Assembly (NCBI GenBank): GCA_016649585.1
Contig: JAENXH010000106.1
Coordinates: forward strand, 1 to 5,269
DNA from: Methanosarcinales archaeon
Lineage (GTDB): Archaea > Halobacteriota > Syntropharchaeia > Alkanophagales > Methanospirareceae
Length of the DNA: 5,269 nucleotides
Direction: 5' to 3'
In this document: positions 1 through 4,686 of the stretch, piece after piece
Layout of the letters: each line of letters opens with the position of its first letter
How positions within the stretch are numbered: position 1 is the stretch's first letter
Notes under the pieces: model-generated
What the model saw: the letters and a program-made list of their open reading frames with translations, nothing else
Database searches by the model: none
What the model was told of the DNA's origin: nothing
Translations under genes and position numbers: made by a program

Positions 1-325
1 CTTTATTCACCGCGTCTCTCGTACTGTTGCCAACGAAGAACGAGTTATGCCGAAAATTATACTTGAATTTCTCATCTGTATAGGGCGCAACACCAAGAGT
101 CCATACATGGAATACTTCGGCATCGAAGAAAGCCTTTGGATTTGATTCTGCGTACTGTATGAGGGCACGAACGAGATACTGGGGTTCGCCACATCCTGTA
201 CCAATAAATATCCTGGCACCTCGATGAACATGCCCGAATATCTTCTCTTCTGACGCAAACTTTTGTGGATATCTTTTTTTCATCACATCCTGCGTTCTAC
301 GCTTCTCGTCTAAACCCATATACAT
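1..325 (-). CDS. Acetyl-CoA hydrolase/CoA-transferase family protein, N-terminal part (gene runs off the left edge)
   Basis: The reverse strand from an ATG at 325 is open to the window edge and gives 108 residues. Residues 37-53 contain the glycine-rich stretch GARIFIGTGCGEPQYLV, and residues 71-108 contain VFHVWTLGVAPYT and FFVGNSTRDAVNK. This pattern is typical of the N-terminal domain of the acetyl-CoA hydrolase / 4-hydroxybutyrate-type CoA-transferase family (known family knowledge). Such enzymes move CoA between acyl groups in the cytoplasm; the catalytic glutamate lies in the missing C-terminal half. The start is well supported: AAGGAG at 332-337 sits 6 nt upstream, and an in-frame TAG precedes it at 350-352. 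Some anaerobe homologues carry a C-terminal GNAT acetyltransferase domain, which cannot be checked here. It lies 241 bp downstream of acs, beyond a terminator, so it probably has its own promoter. The exact substrate is unknown. Confidence 0.88.
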   Translation of the reverse strand, partial: MYMGLDEKRRTQDVMKKRYPQKFASEEKIFGHVHRGARIFIGTGCGEPQYLVRALIQYAESNPKAFFDAEVFHVWTLGVAPYTDEKFKYNFRHNSFFVGNSTRDAVNK

Positions 326-349
326 ACAGCGCTCCTTTTCGTTCGCCTT

Positions 350-517
350 CTACAATTTTACGTAACGGTTTATAGATGAAAAAGTTTGCGGATCGAAGAA
401 GTACAGAAGGTTCAAGAACGGTATTATGATAGCGTCATTTATAGGGTAAATAAATTCCCCACCTTGCTCTGATACGCTTCGGCTTCTCATTAGTTTACCG
501 GCATAATAAAAAATCAT
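350..517 (-). CDS. Small 55-codon ORF between acs and the CoA-transferase gene, doubtful
   Basis: An ATG at 517 opens a 55-residue frame that ends in TAG at 350-352. It fills most of the space between the acs terminator and the CoA-transferase gene, on the same strand, and stops 24 bp before that gene's ATG. The product would be mostly hydrophobic around residues 28-41 (AIIIPFLNLLYFF) with a basic N-terminal third. No Shine-Dalgarno site is visible before 517 or before the internal ATG at 490. An open frame of this length is not rare by chance in AT-rich spacer DNA. I do not recognise it. It may be non-coding promoter DNA for the downstream gene. Confidence 0.2.
   Translation of the reverse strand: MIFYYAGKLMRSRSVSEQGGEFIYPINDAIIIPFLNLLYFFDPQTFSSINRYVKL
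369..376 (-). promoter_or_regulatory. Candidate TATA box for the CoA-transferase gene
   Basis: The minus strand reads TCTATAAA here. Using the usual archaeal spacing of about 26 nt from box centre to start site, transcription would begin near 346. That gives a leader of about 20 nt that includes the AAGGAG ribosome site at 332-337. There is no convincing purine-rich BRE upstream. Other AT-rich boxes lie at 436-444 (CTATAAATG) and 447-454 (TTTATTTA), so the assignment is tentative. Confidence 0.3.
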
Positions 518-536
518 TAGCAAGAAGACGAAAGAG

Positions 537-578
537 AAAAAATAAAAAATAAAAGAAAAGAAGGGCTTAGAGAGCCCT
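537..578 (-). terminator. acs terminator overlapping the stop codon
   Basis: On the minus strand AGGGCT and AGCCCT (573-578 and 562-567) form a perfect 6-bp stem around a 5-nt loop, followed by a pyrimidine, mostly T, tract down to about 537 (TTCTTTTCTTTTATTTTTT). The acs TAA at 567-569 lies partly inside the hairpin. A T-rich tract is the main archaeal termination signal; the hairpin may add stability to the mRNA end. Confidence 0.7.
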
Positions 579-2522
579 GTCTAACGCCTCGACTGCTTCG
601 GGGTTTGCAAGCGTTGAGATGTCTCCAACTGGCTCACCACGCGCCTTAGCCTTTATAACCCGCCTCATGATCTTACCGCTTCTTGTCTTCGGCAGATCCT
701 CCACGAAGTACATCTCATCCGGTACCGCTATCGGACCGATCTCCTTCCTCACCCACGTCCTCAACTCATCTTTTAACTCTGCAGAGGGAGTCTGCCCTTC
801 CTTTAGGATGACGTATACCCTGACCGACTCGCCCTTCAATTCATGCGGTATTCCAACCGCCGCGGACTCGGCAACTGCTGGGTGACTTACCAGAGCGGAT
901 TCGATCTCCGCTGTCCCTATCCTGTGCCCTGAAACATTAACCACATCATCGTACCTACCTTGAATCCAGAAGTAACCATCTGCATCCTTCCTTGCAACGT
1001 CACCTGCCAGATACACCCCAGGGAACCTGCTCCAGTATACTTCTTTATAGCGCTCCGGGTCACCGTAGAGTGTTCTGAGCATCCCTGGCCATGGTTTCTT
1101 GATTACTAAATACCCTCCTTTGTTGGTGACAGATTCACCATCCTCGTTGTAGATGTCTGCATCAACCCCCGGCAACGGCCGCGTTGCCGATCCCGGCTTC
1201 AGTGGCGTTATCGGCAGGGGTGAGATCATAAAGCTTCCGGTCTCTGTCTGCCACCACGTGTCCATTATCGGGCATCTCTCAGTTCCAATAAGCTTGTAGT
1301 ACCATATCCATGCCTCAGGGTTTATCGGTTCACCAACGCTCCCGAGTAATCTAAGACTGCTAAGGTCATTTTTCTTCGGCCACTCGTCTCCAAGGCGCAT
1401 ATGAGCCCTGATTGCTGTTGGCGCGGTATAGAGTACCGTTATCCCATGTCTTTCTATCATCTCCCACCATCTGTCACCGTGGGGATATGCGGGTGCGCCC
1501 TCATACATGAACGATGTCACACCAAGCATCAGCGGAGCATAGACGATGTATGAATGTCCGGTAACCCAGCCTATGTCAGCCGCACACCACCAGATGTCCT
1601 CATCCTTCAGATCGAAGACGTACTTGAGAGTTCCATAGGTTCCAACTGCATAGCCTCCATGCACGTGTACGATTCCCTTAGGCTTCCCGGTAGTACCGGA
1701 AGTGTAGAGTATATACAGCAGATCCTCTGAATCCATCTCCTCCGTTTCTGCACGGGTTGATTCGCCCGCTATAAGTTCGTCCCAGAAGAGATCCCGGTCA
1801 TCAGACATTGAAACCTCTCCTTTCATACGTCTGACCACAACCACGTTCTTTATTGATGCTGCATCCAGCAATGCTTCATCCGCGCTCGCCTTTGCATTGA
1901 TGATGCTCCCCTTCCTGTAGAACCCATCTACGGTTATAAGCACCTTTGCTTTGCAATCGTTTATTCTATCCCGCAACGCCTTCGCGCTGAACCCAGAGAA
2001 TACGACCGAGTGAATGGCCCCCACCTTCGCACAGGCGAGCATTGCCGCCGGTAACTCCAGGATCATTGGCAGGTAAATTGCTACCCTGTCACCTTTCGCT
2101 ACGCCAAGGCTCTTCAATGCATTTGCGAATCGGTTCACCTCATTGTAGAGATCCCGGTACGTTATTTTTCTGACTTCTCCGTCTTCACCTTCCCAGATAA
2201 ACGCCACTTTGTTCTTATGTCCGGTATCCATGTGTCTGTCAAGGGCGTTATGGGCTATGTTCATCTTACCGTCCCCGAACCACTTGTAGAACGGTTCATC
2301 ACTATCGTCGAGCACTTTACTCCATGGCTTGAACCAATCGAGCTCCTTCGCAATTTCGCTCCAGTACCACTCTATGTTCTGGGCTTTGGAGAGCAATTCA
2401 TCGTAGCTTTCGATTTTATGCTCATCCATCCATTTCTTAATGTTGCTCCGCTGGACCAACTCCTTGGAGGGCTCAAAAACCCGCTCTTCCTTCAACAACA
2501 CATCCAATTCTTTCTTCGTCAT
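567..2522 (-). CDS. acs: Acetyl-CoA synthetase, AMP-forming
   Basis: It makes acetyl-CoA from acetate, ATP and CoA through an acetyl-adenylate, in the cytoplasm. The 651 residues match the usual length of the family (E. coli Acs has 652). Visible landmarks in order: the ATP-binding loop TSGTTGKPKG at 274-283; the acyl-pocket region DIGWVTGHSY at 316-325 with V320 and T321; GEP at 397-399; WWQTETG at 423-429, whose W424 matches the Trp that limits the pocket to small acids; the hinge region AGD at 506-508; GRYDD at 522-526; and PKTRSGKIMRR at 611-621. In that last motif K617 matches the catalytic lysine that is acetylated for control in many homologues. Nothing essential is missing. The start ATG has a very good ribosome site, GGAGGT at 2528-2533, 5 nt upstream. 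It may be translationally coupled to a 41-codon ORF whose TGA overlaps the start as ATGA. Acetate is the likely substrate; propionate cannot be excluded. Confidence 0.97.
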   Translation of the reverse strand: MTKKELDVLLKEERVFEPSKELVQRSNIKKWMDEHKIESYDELLSKAQNIEWYWSEIAKELDWFKPWSKVLDDSDEPFYKWFGDGKMNIAHNALDRHMDTGHKNKVAFIWEGEDGEVRKITYRDLYNEVNRFANALKSLGVAKGDRVAIYLPMILELPAAMLACAKVGAIHSVVFSGFSAKALRDRINDCKAKVLITVDGFYRKGSIINAKASADEALLDAASIKNVVVVRRMKGEVSMSDDRDLFWDELIAGESTRAETEEMDSEDLLYILYTSGTTGKPKGIVHVHGGYAVGTYGTLKYVFDLKDEDIWWCAADIGWVTGHSYIVYAPLMLGVTSFMYEGAPAYPHGDRWWEMIERHGITVLYTAPTAIRAHMRLGDEWPKKNDLSSLRLLGSVGEPINPEAWIWYYKLIGTERCPIMDTWWQTETGSFMISPLPITPLKPGSATRPLPGVDADIYNEDGESVTNKGGYLVIKKPWPGMLRTLYGDPERYKEVYWSRFPGVYLAGDVARKDADGYFWIQGRYDDVVNVSGHRIGTAEIESALVSHPAVAESAAVGIPHELKGESVRVYVILKEGQTPSAELKDELRTWVRKEIGPIAVPDEMYFVEDLPKTRSGKIMRRVIKAKARGEPVGDISTLANPEAVEALDRAL

Positions 2523-2644
2523 TTTTTACCTCCCACTCCGGTAGCTTCTACCCGTCCAGGTATTGGTGGTTTTGTAAATGGCACCTCATCGCATCTATAC
2601 CTGCCGAGATTGCCTATATCAGATTTCAATGTACCACCGTTCAT
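2519..2644 (-). CDS. Small 41-codon ORF overlapping the acs start (leader ORF or small protein)
   Basis: From an ATG at 2644 the minus strand encodes 41 residues and stops at TGA 2519-2521, which overlaps the acs ATG as ATGA. This geometry is typical of translationally coupled genes. The product is small and basic, with a single Cys at residue 18 (RYRCDEVPF), a proline-rich part (TKPPIPGR, 24-31) and a Gly/Lys tail (GVGGKK) encoded by the acs ribosome-binding site itself. Only a weak ribosome site (GGAAA) precedes 2644. If transcription starts from the TTTATATA box at 2662-2669, the start site would fall near 2640, so a TTG at 2629 or no translation at all is possible. I do not recognise the protein. 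It could be a real small gene, a regulatory leader peptide, or a chance frame. Confidence 0.4.
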   Translation of the reverse strand: MNGGTLKSDIGNLGRYRCDEVPFTKPPIPGRVEATGVGGKK

Positions 2645-2693
2645 GAAATTGTTTCCATCATTATATAAAACATCAGACTTCTTACCTACCGGA
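2537..2693 (-). repeat. Long-range 8-bp inverted repeat enclosing the acs leader
   Basis: TCCGGTAG at 2537-2544 and CTACCGGA at 2686-2693 are perfectly complementary. In an acs mRNA starting near 2700, the two arms could close the leader into one large domain, with the helix ending 3 nt before the acs ribosome site GGAGGT (2528-2533). An mRNA from the nearer box would lack the 5' arm. A match of this length across such a distance can occur by chance, so the pairing is tentative. Confidence 0.25.
2662..2669 (-). promoter_or_regulatory. acs: Candidate TATA box for acs
   Basis: The minus strand reads TTTATATA, an exact archaeal TATA consensus. It predicts a start site near 2640 and a leader of about 115-120 nt before acs. 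The bases just upstream (GATGT) do not make a strong BRE. The complementary strand reads TATATAAA, so the box could also serve the plus-strand unit at 2745-2902, with a start near 2692. Confidence 0.5.
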
Positions 2694-2697
2694 AAAA

Positions 2698-2709
2698 CTG
2701 CTAAAGCAG
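2698..2709. repeat. Small palindrome, possible operator
   Basis: CTGCT-AA-AGCAG has 5-bp arms around 2 bp. It lies about 20 bp from the box at 2723-2730 and covers the start site (about 2700) predicted for a minus-strand transcript from that box. That is where an archaeal repressor could act. No regulator gene is visible in the window. Confidence 0.25.
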
Positions 2710-2721
2710 AATACTAACAAG

Positions 2722-2735
2722 CTTTTTAAAGTTTC
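2722..2735. promoter_or_regulatory. TATA-like element readable on both strands
   Basis: On the minus strand the sequence is GAAACTTTAAAAAG: a purine-rich BRE-like GAAA directly before TTTAAAAA, pointing toward acs with a start near 2700. On the plus strand the same bases read CTTTTTAAAG, which would start a transcript near 2752, just before the ATG at 2761. The BRE-like part favours the acs direction. Promoter calls by eye are uncertain. Confidence 0.4.
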
Positions 2736-2760
2736 TCATGCATGGCTTAATGGTTGAGTT

Positions 2761-2877
2761 ATGGCTTTAGAGTCCATTAAGAGGCTGGTGGAAACTACAA
2801 AGACTGAGCTGATTTGTAGTCTCATCAGTCTGACTGAGGTTGTCTTCTTAAAGAAGTGCTGTGCGATGTGGATGTGA
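2761..2877 (+). CDS. 38-codon ORF in the plus-strand unit, alternative to a small RNA
   Basis: ATG at 2761 opens 38 codons ending in TGA at 2875-2877. The predicted peptide has an amphipathic N-terminal half (ESIKRLVETTKTELI) and a hydrophobic, cysteine-containing C-terminal half ending in KKCCAMWM. The ATG lies about 35 bp from the centre of the TATA-like box at 2723-2730, which would give a leader of only some 8 nt and no real Shine-Dalgarno site. The stop codon falls in the loop of the terminator hairpin, so the ORF ends unusually late in the transcript. I do not recognise the peptide. The RNA structure argues for a non-coding reading, but a short, nearly leaderless gene cannot be excluded. 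Confidence 0.25.
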   Translation: MALESIKRLVETTKTELICSLISLTEVVFLKKCCAMWM

Positions 2878-2902
2878 AACACGCACAGCATTTTTTCTTT
2901 TT
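2851..2902 (+). terminator. Strong hairpin terminator, possibly bidirectional
   Basis: TGCTGTGCG (2857-2865) and CGCACAGCA (2882-2890) form a perfect 9-bp stem. Inside it TGT/ACA (2867-2869 with 2879-2881) adds 3 bp after one bulged A; outside it A-T and G-T pairs can extend it to about 15 bp. TTTTTTCTTTTTTATAATTTT follows on the plus strand. In the minus direction the hairpin is followed by CTTCTTT, so it may also stop transcripts of the sufB-afpA operon, which ends at 2976. No other terminator for that operon is visible. Confidence 0.75.
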
Positions 2903-2975
2903 TATAATTTTACGTTAGTTCGTTCATACCGTCTTTTTGTTAAAGTATGACCCCGATTGATTACTCCAACGTCAA

Positions 2976-3527
2976 TTATCCGAGCTTCTTCACCACATCT
3001 TCTATCTCTTCAAGCCGGCCCAAGACCGTGATACCTTGCATTCTTCGTAACTTATCCACGTTCTCCATGTCCTCTTTCCGTATTCGTATCTTCAAGTCAC
3101 TGCCGTTGGGCAGCTTCGTTATTATTTCGCCCTCTTTCTGGTCTACGGGGAAGATATACACCGGCACATCCACCTTCATAGCTTGTGCTGCCGAATTGGT
3201 AATGAGCGAATCAGCGATGCCGTATGCTATCTTTGCCACGGTATTTGCCGTAGCGGGCGTGATTAAAAATAACGAGTACGTGCCTAACTGGAGTTTTGCT
3301 GTGAGAAAAGGTGCATTTGGCCCTTTTTCTACGCTCACCCTTGGAAAATTCTCCTTTACTTCTTTCAAAAGCTTGTAGTACTTTAAAACAACCTCGCCCT
3401 CCTTGGAGAGATAAACATGAACCTCCAGGTTGTACTTCTTTGCGAGCTCCTCCATCAGCACAACAGACTCGCGCATATAATCCCCGGAGCCTGTAATACC
3501 CCATGCTATCCCCTTATTATTGTTCAT
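2976..3527 (-). CDS. afpA: AfpA-type archaeal flavoprotein (ferredoxin-dependent FMN protein)
   Basis: The 183-residue protein has the N-terminal phosphate-binding loop GITGSG at 10-15 and PATANTVAKIAYGIADSL at 91-108. Together these mark the flavoprotein fold shared by archaeal AfpA and related HFCD-type flavoproteins. The characterised AfpA of Archaeoglobus fulgidus binds FMN, takes electrons from ferredoxin and passes them to other acceptors (known from the family). This protein contains no cysteine at all, so it cannot hold an Fe-S cluster. That separates it from the longer MJ0208-type relatives with ferredoxin domains. A relative in Methanosarcina reduces dihydromethanopterin, so that role remains an alternative. 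The ATG overlaps the isf stop as ATGA, showing translational coupling. It is the last gene of the sufB-rubrerythrin-isf-afpA operon and most likely a cytoplasmic electron carrier for its neighbours. Confidence 0.88.
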   Translation of the reverse strand: MNNNKGIAWGITGSGDYMRESVVLMEELAKKYNLEVHVYLSKEGEVVLKYYKLLKEVKENFPRVSVEKGPNAPFLTAKLQLGTYSLFLITPATANTVAKIAYGIADSLITNSAAQAMKVDVPVYIFPVDQKEGEIITKLPNGSDLKIRIRKEDMENVDKLRRMQGITVLGRLEEIEDVVKKLG

Positions 3528-4159
3528 CTACCCGTTTGTTTCACCTTCTTTATCATAGAACAAACCTCTATTAACCTGTTCACCGTCTTGTAAAGGCTTT
3601 TTAAGCCTTCTTTGTCCTCTTCAACGCCTGCGGCACCTTTATCCTTCGACCAGAAAGTGGCACCGAGGTTTGCACCGAACGCACCGCCACCTACGTGGAT
3701 CATCTCATTTATTACATAGAAATCTGTTATAGCCCTGATGGCAAGCTCCTGCCCACCTATACGGTCCCCGCCATCCGCAACTGCTGCTCCTACTTTCTCT
3801 CTGAGTGCCTGCGGGTTGCTCGCCGCAAACGCCCTCATACGGTCGAGAACCACTTTTGACTGGCCGCTGAGGGTTCCTTGATAAACCGGCGTTCCAATCA
3901 AGACCGCATCGGCCCATTCGAAGCCGGAATATACCTCTTGCATCGCATCGTCGTGAACACAACTTCCTTCTTTGATGCAGTGGTCGCAGTGAATACAGAA
4001 GTTGAGTTTCTTACCGCGAACCGAGAAGTACCGTGTTTCCGCGTTCCAACGCTCTTCTGCGTACCGTAACGCCTCTTTAATTATCCAATCAGTTGCGGCG
4101 CTTCTTGGACTCCCGGAGACACCAAAAAGTTTGACCATCTTTTTGTATTCAACCGGCAT
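3524..4159 (-). CDS. isf: Iron-sulfur flavoprotein (Isf family, NADPH-dependent FMN reductase fold)
   Basis: The 211-residue protein begins with a flavodoxin-like FMN phosphate loop, GVSGSPRS at 13-20. It then has the compact cluster motif C55-x2-C58-x2-C61-x5-C67, which in Isf proteins binds a [4Fe-4S] cluster. GTPVYQGTLSGQSKVVLDR at 89-107 and ADGGDRIGGQE at 128-138 are the flavin-contact segments of this family. Isf of Methanosarcina thermophila takes electrons from ferredoxin and can reduce O2 and H2O2 (family knowledge), which suits the rubrerythrin next door. The start at 4159 lies inside the end of the rubrerythrin gene (11-bp overlap). A second ATG at 4138 (residue 8, MVKLFGVSG) is an alternative start without overlap, and neither has a strong ribosome site. 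The stop overlaps the afpA start. The physiological acceptor is unproven. Confidence 0.9.
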   Translation of the reverse strand: MPVEYKKMVKLFGVSGSPRSAATDWIIKEALRYAEERWNAETRYFSVRGKKLNFCIHCDHCIKEGSCVHDDAMQEVYSGFEWADAVLIGTPVYQGTLSGQSKVVLDRMRAFAASNPQALREKVGAAVADGGDRIGGQELAIRAITDFYVINEMIHVGGGAFGANLGATFWSKDKGAAGVEEDKEGLKSLYKTVNRLIEVCSMIKKVKQTGR

Positions 4160-4667
4160 CCAGCCGGTAACCTTCTTTCATGCTGTACCAGCCTGCAGGG
4201 TCCTCAAGATACTCGCGATAATCCCAAAGGCTGAGATGATGTCCTCGCTCCTCATGCGCAAGTGCGAGATAGAATCTGACCTCAAAAGGGTCGGTGGCTT
4301 TCTCCGCCAGCTCATTGTAGAACTTAATACTCTTCTCCTCCATTTCCATGCCCATCTTAAGTACGTTTATGCTCTCAGAAATCTCTCCCTCGGTCATATT
4401 CAGGTCTTTCGTATCCTTAGGGAAAACTGCTTTTGTCTTTACGACATCGCCTATGGATGTCACCACTTTTGGCCACGCTCTTTCTTCTTTTAGCTTATCA
4501 TAGATCTCCTTCACTTTTTCCAGGTGCACGTCTTCGTCCTTTGCCAATGACCCAAACATATCTTTTGCAAAAGTGCTAGTAGCCTTCTCACTGGCGTCCG
4601 TGTAAAACTTCTTGCCATCATCTTCGAGTTTCATGGCGATTTCAAGCGCCTTCAGTCTCTCTTCCAT
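4149..4667 (-). CDS. Ferritin-like rubrerythrin without a rubredoxin domain
   Basis: The 172-residue protein is a duplicated four-helix diiron protein. Each half carries one helix glutamate and one ExxH pair: E15 with E45/H48 (EDVH), and E110 with E140/H143 (ERGH). These are the expected iron ligands, and all six are present. The two halves align on LEDDGKKFY and MEEKSIKFY. The usual C-terminal rubredoxin domain with two CxxC pairs is missing; the protein ends in DPAGWYSMKEGYRLDAG and has no cysteines. Family members reduce peroxide or store iron in anaerobes. Without rubredoxin it needs an outside electron donor, and Isf and AfpA are encoded directly downstream. The start is supported by GAGGTG at 4678-4683, 10 nt upstream, within the 19-bp gap after sufB. 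Confidence 0.88.
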   Translation of the reverse strand: MEERLKALEIAMKLEDDGKKFYTDASEKATSTFAKDMFGSLAKDEDVHLEKVKEIYDKLKEERAWPKVVTSIGDVVKTKAVFPKDTKDLNMTEGEISESINVLKMGMEMEEKSIKFYNELAEKATDPFEVRFYLALAHEERGHHLSLWDYREYLEDPAGWYSMKEGYRLDAG

Positions 4668-4686
4668 TGTTTCTACACACCTCGCT

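Larger units (their letters stand above)
2745..2902 (+). ncRNA. Candidate structured small RNA, unrecognised family
   Basis: This plus-strand segment, opposite in direction to every recognised gene in the window, has three perfect stems in about 145 nt. CTTAATGG 2746-2753 pairs with CCATTAAG 2774-2781. ACTACAAA 2794-2801 pairs with TTTGTAGT 2813-2820. TGCTGTGCG 2857-2865 pairs with CGCACAGCA 2882-2890, followed directly by a T-run. The loop of the second stem (AGACTGA, 2801-2807) is also complementary to TCAGTCT at 2825-2831, giving a pseudoknot or an alternative fold. TATA-like boxes lie upstream at 2662-2669 and 2723-2730; the nearer one would start transcription inside the first stem, so the farther one fits the complete structure better. 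There is no plus-strand gene downstream, so it is not an attenuator leader. It does not look like tRNA, and no C/D-box signature is visible. The competing explanation is the 38-codon ORF at 2761-2877. Confidence 0.4.

Noticed and set aside
7..258. 83-codon minus-strand frame at the left edge
   Set aside because: It is a shadow of the CoA-transferase gene, which uses another minus-strand frame, has a strong ribosome site at 332-337 and shows clear family motifs.
2217..2717. 166-codon plus-strand frame antisense to the acs start and leader
   Set aside because: It lies mostly opposite the conserved acs coding sequence, has no family resemblance and no ribosome site; it is a by-product of acs codon use.
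2844..2856. CTTCTTAAAGAAG palindrome
   Set aside because: One-base spacer in a low-complexity purine/pyrimidine stretch that merges with the base of the terminator stem; no independent role is supported.
2924..2950. TCATAC...GTATGA inverted repeat downstream of afpA
   Set aside because: The 6-bp arms around a 15-nt loop have no T-run on the minus strand; too weak to call a terminator.
2947..3378. 143-codon plus-strand frame opposite afpA
   Set aside because: Antisense to a gene with clear AfpA motifs; the low-complexity Ser/Phe-rich product is typical of a shadow.
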